Assembly: GCA_024225035.1 (NCBI GenBank)
Contig: JAAEMX010000441.1
Span: 171,943 to 235,942, forward strand
From: Lentisphaerota bacterium
Lineage (GTDB): Bacteria > Verrucomicrobiota > Lentisphaeria > Victivallales > Victivallaceae
Direction: 5' to 3'
Length of the DNA stretch: 64,000 nt
The position numbers and the translations under genes are program-made. Of this stretch, positions 56,485 to 63,625 are shown piece after piece (the first letter of the stretch is position 1; each line of letters opens with the position of its first letter). The notes beneath the pieces are model-generated. The model did not search any database, was not told the origin of the DNA, and was given only the letters and a program-made list of their open reading frames with translations.

Positions 56485-57822
56485 ATGCCTAAAGCTCTAG
56501 AGCTTCTAAAGGACTATGTCAAGAATGGTTATGCACCTGATGTATCAAAATATTTTCACAAAATTGGATTAGGATTTTCTGAAGCGCAAATATCAGATGC
56601 CATAAAAGCCTTCAATAAATGCAACTTGCTAAATAATTATTACAGCCTGACTTCAAAGCAAGTTTCCTGCTTAAAAAATGGCCATCTCGGAAGTATCATT
56701 AGATTATATGGAGTTGAAAATGGATTGAATATTTCGACTAAGCCGAACAGACTTTTTAATCATATAAAAATTGCGCCGCACTTCTTTAAAAAAACATATG
56801 AGCCAAATAAATACAAAGGAGTTCAATTTATTGGACTGAACTTTGACACATCTATTGCGATAGATAAGAAAAGCAAATATGGGAAAAGCTATTTAGGAAA
56901 AGATAAATTTGACACTGATATTGATGATCGCTGTAAAATTCTTAAAGAAAGTATAAAAGCAGCTGTTGCAAGTAACTCTGTAAGGAGTCAAGGTGATACG
57001 GTTAAAATTTTCATGGCTCCGGAGTTCTTCTTTCGAGGTAAGGGTGGTTCATATCCAGTACATAAGATATCTGAAATAATGGAAAAAATGCGGGCAGAAA
57101 CTTCAAAAAAATGTTATGAGAACTGGATATTTGTATTTGGCACTGCTATCGGCCATTTAGAGATCACAAAGAGACTATATGAAGTTTTCAATGTTGCTTT
57201 GGTTCAAAAAGGAGGAACAGCTAGTTCAAGCAGCGAAAATTCATTAATTGTTTACAAAGAAAAAATATCAGATTTAGATTTTATATCGGGTCCCAAAACT
57301 CTGGATAATTATAGCAAAAACACAGGTTTAATAGCACCTGTTAAGGAGCATGAGCTTGAATTATGTAATGTGAAAGTTGGAAACAATTCCGGTTTCGGAA
57401 CTGAGTGCGCTAGATCCGGCCTTGGCGGAGAGTGTGCGTTTGTAATGGATGGAATATCCTTTGGCTTGGAAATATGCTTAGATCATTTACGTGCTAGGTT
57501 GAAAAAATCACCAATGACAAAAGGTTACTCCAATATTCAGATACATCTGATAACCGGATACTCAGTACCTTTTACAGCTAGTGCGGTAGCTTGTGGCAAG
57601 GGAGGGTTTATTTTTGTAGTAGATGGTAATAAAGGAACTAGCTTGTGTGTGAATGCCGGAACCTATGAAAAACCTAAGGTGACCTATGTAGAAAATAACA
57701 AGTATCAAAAACTGAGAAAGCCAAAAGCTATTGATAATAAATTACTAAAAGATTATACAGTAGCGCCTGATGAAATGAGTATTAATATATACAAAACTCT
57801 TTTTTTACCAAAACGTACTTGA
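56485..57822 (+). CDS. Nitrilase-superfamily (C-N hydrolase) orphan protein
   Basis: 445 residues from the ATG at 56485 (AAGGGG upstream); the GTG at 56476 is too close to it. The first 100 residues have no recognised domain. The rest carries the nitrilase elements: IFMAPEFFFRGKGG with Glu180, NWIFVFGTAIGHL, a Lys in SLIVYKEKIS that may be the catalytic lysine, and SFGLEICLDHLRARL with Cys331. The Glu-Lys-Cys order is right, but spacing is longer than in ordinary amidases and overall sequence is remote. There is no signal peptide. The substrate is unknown: an amide, nitrile or, if an effector, a host or toxin-like target. It is not in an operon. Confidence 0.6.
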   Translation: MPKALELLKDYVKNGYAPDVSKYFHKIGLGFSEAQISDAIKAFNKCNLLNNYYSLTSKQVSCLKNGHLGSIIRLYGVENGLNISTKPNRLFNHIKIAPHFFKKTYEPNKYKGVQFIGLNFDTSIAIDKKSKYGKSYLGKDKFDTDIDDRCKILKESIKAAVASNSVRSQGDTVKIFMAPEFFFRGKGGSYPVHKISEIMEKMRAETSKKCYENWIFVFGTAIGHLEITKRLYEVFNVALVQKGGTASSSSENSLIVYKEKISDLDFISGPKTLDNYSKNTGLIAPVKEHELELCNVKVGNNSGFGTECARSGLGGECAFVMDGISFGLEICLDHLRARLKKSPMTKGYSNIQIHLITGYSVPFTASAVACGKGGFIFVVDGNKGTSLCVNAGTYEKPKVTYVENNKYQKLRKPKAIDNKLLKDYTVAPDEMSINIYKTLFLPKRT

Positions 57823-57876
57823 ATATAAATTTCCAACTTGGAAAGTCTATTGCTTTTTAACCTGTCAAGGCATTAC

Positions 57877-57904
57877 GTAGGATAGTACTTATCCTACTTT
57901 GTTT
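57877..57904 (+). terminator. Terminator of the nitrilase-like gene
   Basis: GTAGGATA and TATCCTAC form a perfect 8-bp stem with a GTACT loop, followed by TTTGTTTT. Confidence 0.65.
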
Positions 57905-58294
57905 TGATAACATTTATGACCTCATTTTGCCAAAATATATAATGCTGTTCTTACCTTTTTATAAAACTCTTGCCTGCTTCTTAATTTAGTTATTTCATAC
58001 CTTTTTTGCTAAAGCATTTTATTAATATTACATTATTTTTGTTGTAAATTATATTAATCTTGTTGTTAATTTTTTACTTAATTATTTTATGTTTTTGGAA
58101 TGTTAGATTTTTGTTAGGGCTTGAACAATTTCTGAATATTGTGGTACTAATACCTTGGAGATCGTTGTGCTATCTTAAGTTTATACAGAAAATTACTGGA
58201 GAGGTATTATGGAATATTTTAAGAATTATATTTGTAACTTTAAAGACATACAGAGTTTTTAGGTTTAATTGTTACTTAATTTATTTTAAGATGA

Positions 58295-58323
58295 TATTTA
58301 CCATCACCTATAGATGGTGAATA
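58295..58323. terminator. 11-bp hairpin in intergenic region
   Basis: TATTTACCATC and GATGGTGAATA pair over 11 bp with one G-U pair around a seven-base loop. There is no long T-run, so its role is uncertain. Confidence 0.35.
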
Positions 58324-58481
58324 TAAGAATCCTGCCTGTCTCAAGCAAAACTCATAAAATTTAGATAGCTGTATTTGGATACATTGTTTAAATGTATTAC
58401 AATATAATAGTATTATCAATATTCAGGTTCCATTAGAGAGGTTAACTCTAATTGTCTACCGTAAAGTAAGGAGTAATTATC

Positions 58482-59567
58482 ATGCCAACAAATTGTCATA
58501 TTTGCGATCGCACCCTGCAACCTCAGCAACTTTTCAAATGGCGAAAGGGAGACGAGAAAGTTTATAAATGCAATTATTGCGGAAAAGATGTTTGTGATTC
58601 GTGTTCAAAACATAAAATGCACGTAGATTATATTCCAGATACCTCAATAACAGCTAAAAATGATACTTCGCACGTCAGAATTTGCAAGATTTGCGCGGAT
58701 ATCGCTTCAAAGGTATTTATTCCTTTGAACAGGTTTATGATAGAGGTATTTCCTCATTTTGATGTGTTCATCTTAGGTCATGAGCATATTAAATATTCCC
58801 ATGCTGCAACATCATTTCTGGTTCACCTTTTAACTAAGTTTCATGATCCGATAGGGCCTTGTGGAGTATTTCTTGAGTCACATTTTGGCGATAGTTACTC
58901 CGGTGTAAAAGGAGCTTTGAATTATACTGATATGGATGCTTCCAGGTATCATTTTGCGAAAGCATTGGAAAATTGTAACGGCATAAGCTGTAATGAACAG
59001 CCTAAGGAAATTATGGACGTGCTGGATCAGTACATGTCAAATCAAACATCTGACTTACATGTGGATTACTGGCAGCGCCTCGGTCACCCGGAATACAGCG
59101 TTTTAGGTGACCGATGTAAAGATTTGAATATTCCTGTTTACACCTTTGACGACGATTTATCAATGATTCATTATAAGAGCACTACTGACTTGGTTGCTCT
59201 TGAGCAAAAGAGACATTTTTATAAGAAAAGGGATGGTGTACGCAACAAACTTTTGATGCGTGACCGGGCTAATTATATGATTGGAGACAGGATATCCAGA
59301 TTAATCAGGGAGTACAAAGTTAAAAAATCATTTGTAGTGATTGGAGAATTTCACCTTTTTGATACGAAAGCCGGGCCATATGCCTTACAGCAGTTCTTTG
59401 CCGGTCATAAATGCGTAGCGATTTCTGTGCACGAGGGTAAGGTTTGTTTTAAGCGTTTCAGCCAAAGTGATATGATTGGACATTCAAAGGATGGAGACGT
59501 TTACTATACGAACCATCCTGATTATACAATCGGCTGGCCAAATATTTATAAAAAGCAGTTTCTGTAA
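58482..59567 (+). CDS. FYVE-like zinc finger fused to a Tiki/ChaN-like domain
   Basis: 361 residues, AAGGAG eight bases upstream of ATG. Cysteine pairs C5-x2-C8, C30-x2-C33, C38-x2-C41 and C68-x2-C71 have the eight-ligand cross-brace order of FYVE domains: YKCNYCGKDVCDSCSKHK and HVRICKICAD match the CG.(I/V)C..C and RVC..C segments, but the basic HHCR motif that binds PI3P is changed (VYKC). From about 90 the protein shows LGHEHIKYSH (99-106), then RDRANYMIGDRISRLI and VIGEFHL (287-293), which fit the GE.H and R..M...I patterns of the Tiki/ChaN/EreA superfamily. No signal peptide. FYVE domains are typical of eukaryotic endosomal proteins. Both domain calls are by motif. Confidence 0.6.
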   Translation: MPTNCHICDRTLQPQQLFKWRKGDEKVYKCNYCGKDVCDSCSKHKMHVDYIPDTSITAKNDTSHVRICKICADIASKVFIPLNRFMIEVFPHFDVFILGHEHIKYSHAATSFLVHLLTKFHDPIGPCGVFLESHFGDSYSGVKGALNYTDMDASRYHFAKALENCNGISCNEQPKEIMDVLDQYMSNQTSDLHVDYWQRLGHPEYSVLGDRCKDLNIPVYTFDDDLSMIHYKSTTDLVALEQKRHFYKKRDGVRNKLLMRDRANYMIGDRISRLIREYKVKKSFVVIGEFHLFDTKAGPYALQQFFAGHKCVAISVHEGKVCFKRFSQSDMIGHSKDGDVYYTNHPDYTIGWPNIYKKQFL

Positions 59568-59586
59568 AATTATCACCATGCAATAT

Positions 59587-59670
59587 CAGCTTGACTTGTG
59601 AATTTGTCTGACTATATTTTGAAAGCAATTAATTTTATGGAGACATTTATTTAACAAACAAGTCAAGCTG
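59587..59670. repeat. 84-bp element with perfect 13-bp terminal inverted repeats
   Basis: CAGCTTGACTTGT (59587-59599) is repeated in perfect inversion as ACAAGTCAAGCTG (59658-59670) around 58 AT-rich bases containing further TGTCT/AGACA pairing. It could be a miniature inverted-repeat element, a cruciform, or the 3' hairpin of the preceding gene. Confidence 0.45.
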
Positions 59671-59787
59671 TAATAAACTTCCATGCGAAGCAAGTAATAT
59701 CGCTCCGAATCGAATTCGGTAGTGGTCCAGCAACAAGCAATTACAGCTATTATTAAAAATTGAATATTGAAAGCGTCGCGGCTTTCA

Positions 59788-59977
59788 GCAGCGTTTTTGT
59801 AAGAAACTCGCCAGGTTTTTAACCAAAAAGAACGATGTTGAAGGAACGCGCCCTTTGTTTAGCCTGTCTGTATTGTCATTACGAGAATACAGCTTATAGA
59901 CTTTGGGCGTCCTTTTGCATTTTTTTGGTGGGCTTCTGGCGAGGCCTCTTGCAAGATGTGATTGGGCGCTCTTTTTA
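59788..59977 (+). ncRNA. Candidate rod-like structured RNA (6S-like architecture)
   Basis: Nested pairings run in register through about 170 bases: AGCG 59790-93 with CGCT 59969-72, TGTAAGA 59798-804 with TCTTGCA 59947-53, CTCGCCAG 59807-14 with CTGGCGAG 59936-43, ACCAAAAA 59822-29 with TTTTTGGT 59922-29, GCGCCC 59848-53 with GGGCGT 59905-10 and CTGTATT 59868-74 with AATACAG 59886-92. CTCTTTTT follows the outer arm. The long hairpin with internal bubbles and a terminal U-run recalls 6S RNA, but no primary-sequence identity is claimed. No protein-coding frame covers it. Confidence 0.4.
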
Positions 59978-60075
59978 TACCGGATAAAACGACGATCCTT
60001 TCATCAAAGCTGCTTCAACATATAAATCCATTTTAGTAAACGAAGCTGAAATTCAGCTGAAGCAAAAGGAAAATC

Positions 60076-60284
60076 ATGAAGAAGAAAATAGAAGCTTTAG
60101 AGGAACGCGTAGCGATGTTAGAGCAAACCATCGACATAATCGGGGAGGGCGCTAACGCCCGCGAGCGCAACTTCTGGCGCCACGCCGCCAGCTGAATCAC
60201 CTGATAAACATAGTCACCAAAAAATACGCCGACCTCTGGCATCGCCTCACTCAACTTGAAAACAAAAGTCAAAACTTTAATTAA
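60076..60284 (+). pseudogene. Small coiled-coil protein gene with one frameshift
   Basis: AAGGA precedes the ATG at 60076, which opens MKKKIEALEERVAMLEQTID, a short coiled coil, stopping at a TGA at 60193. The other frame continues without a break as QLNHLINIVTKKYADLWHRL and TQLENKSQNFN to a TAA at 60284. One base change in length near 60188 (GCCGCC) restores a protein of about 70 residues. Too short for family assignment. Confidence 0.45.
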
Positions 60285-60672
60285 GTTTGTAATCAATGTA
60301 TTTTATTGTTATATTTGTTGCTGCCGGGCGTTTTCTTTTAGATTTCGGTGGCCATTAGGCAGATCAGGCTTTCTATCCATGGGTATTTAACTGACATTCT
60401 GCGCATTTGTTTCCAGATTGCTAATTTTGATACTACTTCTGCTTTGTAGTTGAGCTATATCATTGGCAAAAGAAGTAAGCTTAATATGGCAAGATGGTTA
60501 AGTGAAACTGTTAGGATTTAAAATAGTCTTTTTGGTGAAAGTATAAGAAATAAAAGTAATAAAATTGTAAGAGATTCTATTGAAAATTTAATTATTAATA
60601 TTCTAATACTATCCTCTCGAGGGTAGCTATTATTTATTACTATTAATTTTTCTTTTGAAGGGGAAGAATACA
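60285..60672. other. AT-rich intergenic region before the permuted-papain-like gene
   Basis: 388 bases without a recognisable gene. The right end carries GAAGGGGAAG, the ribosome site of the next gene. Confidence 0.4.
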
Positions 60673-61674
60673 ATGAAATATTATATTTCTTATGCAAGCA
60701 AGGATATGTGGTGGGGGGAGAAACATAAAGCTGGAGTTGGTTTGGGACACGCGATGATTCTTTTATCATCATTTAATGATGAGGATTTGTCGCAATTCAA
60801 CAATGAAAAGTGGACGTTGCATCAGGCAATTGGTCTGAATGGAAGAGGCTGGGGGTCTTGTAATCTAATTTGGGGCTATATAAATGGAAGGACTTATAAT
60901 GGGTATTTAGGTAACGAGTTCTCATCTATTGATGATACAGAGCTATATATCAGAAATTTTGAAGTCGAAAAAGAAAAGTATGATTGCGCTGTCAGCTTGT
61001 TGAATGAAGACCGTCAAATCAATGTTGAAACCTTGTATGATGATGATGGTAGCATTCGTAAGGTTTACAAAGGTCCGAACTTTAATTCAAGGCAGTTCAA
61101 TTGTCATAAATACGCAGTTAAATTTTTGGTGCGTATGGGGATTGTGGATAATTATCTCTTGCAGCGGGATTATCCTTCTCAATTCAACTTTGAACCTGAA
61201 ATGGATCCTGCAAAATTTCAGTATGTTAAAATAAACGAAGGTAAGATAATTGATCTCACGAAACAAGAGACTGTACCTTTCTCTAACATACCTGAAACTT
61301 TCAATTACCCAAGCAGCTACCATAGGATAGCAAGCAGGATTTATCCTTCTCTGGGAAGAGCCAGCACCAGTATGGCAAGAACAAATTTGAGCATTGAAGG
61401 ACAAAGATTGTACTCCCTCGGGATTGCCATCATGAAGGATTACAGTAGCGTCCCCAAACGAGTTTTCGCCCACTGGGGAAGACATCACTCAGGTCACGCA
61501 CATAGTTTGGTTGCAGAGTTGAATAGATATAAAATGTGTGGTTCAATAGATGCTTTTATAAGAACCATTAATGTTTATTTAGGCAAACTTCCTTCCAAAG
61601 TTATTAATCCGTCCGGAAGCTTTTTCAGAAGGCTTTTATTTCTTAGGGAAATAGGACAAAAAATGGCTGGCTGA
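60673..61674 (+). CDS. Permuted-papain-like protein with a C-terminal accessory domain
   Basis: 333 residues from the ATG at 60673 (GAAGGGGAAG upstream; TTG at 60655 is overlapping it). VGLGHAMILL gives His26 and QFNCHKYAVKFLVRMG gives Asn143-Cys144, an H-then-NC order like that of the permuted NlpC/P60 (LRAT/YiiX-type) thiol enzymes, which act as proteases, acyltransferases or amidases. From about 225, a second domain reads SLGRASTSMARTNLSIEG, RVFAHWGRHHSGHAHSLVA and NPSGSFFRRLLFLREIGQ; from memory this recalls a small C-terminal domain seen in Legionella/Coxiella proteins (DUF5617). No signal peptide. Candidate effector; function unproven. Confidence 0.5.
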   Translation: MKYYISYASKDMWWGEKHKAGVGLGHAMILLSSFNDEDLSQFNNEKWTLHQAIGLNGRGWGSCNLIWGYINGRTYNGYLGNEFSSIDDTELYIRNFEVEKEKYDCAVSLLNEDRQINVETLYDDDGSIRKVYKGPNFNSRQFNCHKYAVKFLVRMGIVDNYLLQRDYPSQFNFEPEMDPAKFQYVKINEGKIIDLTKQETVPFSNIPETFNYPSSYHRIASRIYPSLGRASTSMARTNLSIEGQRLYSLGIAIMKDYSSVPKRVFAHWGRHHSGHAHSLVAELNRYKMCGSIDAFIRTINVYLGKLPSKVINPSGSFFRRLLFLREIGQKMAG

Positions 61675-61696
61675 GATATCATTTGAGGATTTTGTT

Positions 61697-61723
61697 TCCG
61701 GCAGTTTTTACTGCCGGATTTTT
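61697..61723 (+). terminator. Intrinsic terminator after the permuted-papain-like gene
   Basis: TCCGGCAGT and ACTGCCGGA form a perfect 9-bp stem with a TTTT loop, followed by five T residues. It is also close to the 3' end of the convergent GH32 gene. Confidence 0.85.
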
Positions 61724-61744
61724 ATTTAGATATGACTATAAATT

Positions 61745-63625
61745 TTATTCGCAGCTGTTGTAACCGTTTTTTGTTTTTGATTGAGGTGGAACGGCTTGCT
61801 TTTCAATGGCCCAGCAGGTGTCCATCGGGTAGACGTTTATTTCAGCGGTTACATCTTTTGATCCTGTGATTTTTATGCCTTCGCTTTTGGTGTCGCCGTA
61901 GCTTGGCAATGGGCTGCTGTAGGTGCTGTAGGTTATGAATTTACCATCAATGTATTTGCTTATAAATATCTCCAGTACGGCGCCGTCCAGATAAGCTTCA
62001 AGCTTTACTTGAGTACTGGTCGCAGGTAATTTTAAATCTATCGGCTTCTGTTTATTTACAATGAGTTTGCCCTTGGTTATTTCAATTGGAAAGCTTTTTG
62101 CACTGCTGCAAGCCAGTTGCAAAACAAAGCTTGATGAAAGAATGTTTTTGCTTTTGAAGATAGTACTTATATTCAAAAATCTGCCTTTTACGCCTTTCAA
62201 AAGAATGGCTTGTGATTTATCTGAAAATGTTATTTTATCTGAGGAGTAAATACTGTCTTTTCTAAGGGCGTTGACTAAAACGGGGTCTTGCCCAAGTTTG
62301 AACTCGTTGTTTTCTTTGTAGACGTATAAGAATCTCGGAATGCTTAATGCGCCTGCCCAATTGTACTTTTTGCTGTCCTTAGCCTGACTGCCGATGTTGA
62401 GCCAGCTTACTAAATAGTTGCGTTGTTCGTTGTCAACTGGAAGTACATTTGATGAGTAAAATATAAAATCAGGGTTTAAATCAAGGAGCTTTTTAGTTGT
62501 GTTACCGTTTGCATCTTTAAATGAATCCAGCGGGACAAATTTAATACCGCCCTTGGATTTAACGATATTACCAAGCACATAGTACATGGATTTGCTGTAT
62601 GGCACAGAGGGAGAACCGTCCTGTCCGAATGTGATTATGTAAGGCGTGCCGTTAGTAGTGCCGATATGATCAGTTAATCTGTATAATGCTCCGCATTCAA
62701 TGTCTCCCGCTCCAGTGACTGGATCTTTAATCGTAGTTTCGATTGAAAAGAAAAAGTCTTTATTTTTATTTACTCGAGTCCAGTTTCTGGTCAGGTCTTT
62801 GCCGTCATTTTTATATAGAAGAATTATCCCCTCAGGAAGTTTGTTCTCTTTCTTTATCCCACCTGAAACTATCATGTAGTAATTGTTGTCATCAGGTATT
62901 CTGAAAATAAAAGGATCACGGAATGCAATCAGGTTTAGTTCTGCAGGCTGTTTAATGATGATATTGGGATTATTATCAGGGTCGTTCGGGGAAATAGTTG
63001 AGTATTTTGTCCAGTTATTAAGGAATGGGTCAATTAATTTGTTGTTTTGGGTTTTATTGGCATCCAAGGCTCTCGCCATGGCAATTACTTCCTGTCTGGA
63101 TTCATCAATTCCCCAGACTGCTGAGTATACAGCGGTTGGGTAGTATGTAGTTACTGTTTTGCCGCTACTGTTTTTTTCTTTGAAAGGAAGAATGGCTACT
63201 GAGCCAGTGAAAATGCCATTGTCATCGGCGGCATTACTATTTAATGATGGAGCTATGACAGTTGTTTTTACAATGCCTTTTTCGTCTTTGGGATAAAACC
63301 ATTTGTACCCCCATTTCTGGTCAGGAACACTGACTACGTGGGACCATGACATATTTCCCCATTGATTGCCCCACGGGTTGGACTGGGTGAATATATGAAA
63401 CGAAGAATTGAAATAAAAAAGTCCACATGGATCATTAATCCAGCCTGATGGTGCTCTTAAATGGTAAATAGGGTAAGTAGGATCAGAAATTGCATTTGGA
63501 ATATTATTATTAACATTTACGTTAGCCGCATTTAAGCTCTCCTGGTAAGTCATTGCGTTACCGGATGATACTGCGCACGTGATGAAAAGTACTAATGTTG
63601 TGTAAATAAATCTTTTAAAATTCAT
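61745..63625 (-). CDS. Secreted GH32 beta-fructosidase (levanase/inulinase/invertase-type)
   Basis: 626 residues. Signal peptide (FKRFIYTTLVLFITCAVSSGNA), then the five-bladed propeller of GH32: SGWINDPCGLFY with nucleophile Asp65, FTQSNPWGNQWGNMSWSH, FRDPFIF (transition-state Asp) and GDIECGALYRL with the acid/base Glu. The usual WMNDPNG is WINDPCG and ECP is ECG, both accepted variations in distant members. A C-terminal beta-sandwich module begins near residue 470. It cleaves fructans or sucrose outside the cytoplasm. No transporter or fructokinase gene is adjacent in the window. Confidence 0.85.
   Translation of the reverse strand: MNFKRFIYTTLVLFITCAVSSGNAMTYQESLNAANVNVNNNIPNAISDPTYPIYHLRAPSGWINDPCGLFYFNSSFHIFTQSNPWGNQWGNMSWSHVVSVPDQKWGYKWFYPKDEKGIVKTTVIAPSLNSNAADDNGIFTGSVAILPFKEKNSSGKTVTTYYPTAVYSAVWGIDESRQEVIAMARALDANKTQNNKLIDPFLNNWTKYSTISPNDPDNNPNIIIKQPAELNLIAFRDPFIFRIPDDNNYYMIVSGGIKKENKLPEGIILLYKNDGKDLTRNWTRVNKNKDFFFSIETTIKDPVTGAGDIECGALYRLTDHIGTTNGTPYIITFGQDGSPSVPYSKSMYYVLGNIVKSKGGIKFVPLDSFKDANGNTTKKLLDLNPDFIFYSSNVLPVDNEQRNYLVSWLNIGSQAKDSKKYNWAGALSIPRFLYVYKENNEFKLGQDPVLVNALRKDSIYSSDKITFSDKSQAILLKGVKGRFLNISTIFKSKNILSSSFVLQLACSSAKSFPIEITKGKLIVNKQKPIDLKLPATSTQVKLEAYLDGAVLEIFISKYIDGKFITYSTYSSPLPSYGDTKSEGIKITGSKDVTAEINVYPMDTCWAIEKQAVPPQSKTKNGYNSCE

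Larger units (their letters stand above)
57823..58481. other. Long AT-rich intergenic region with hairpins
   Basis: 659 bases. It holds the 57877 terminator, an 11-bp hairpin at 58295-58323, a perfect TATAAT at 58403-58408 that may be the -10 of the next gene, and a 7-bp hairpin (ATTAGAG/CTCTAAT, 58432-58452) just upstream of the AAGGAG ribosome site. An 86-codon open frame at 58060 is strongly AT-biased and lacks a ribosome site; it is not annotated. Confidence 0.4.
59568..60075. other. Noncoding region holding inverted-repeat element and RNA candidate
   Basis: 508 bases with no protein gene seen. Main contents are the 84-bp inverted-repeat element and the rod-like RNA candidate, plus a short hairpin GAAAGC/GCTTTC near 59769-59786. 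It separates the FYVE-like gene from the small coiled-coil gene. Confidence 0.5.

Noticed and set aside
58060..58320. 86-codon open frame in the AT-rich gap before the FYVE-like gene
   Set aside because: Strong AT/hydrophobic bias, no ribosome site, overlaps a hairpin, no recognisable motif.
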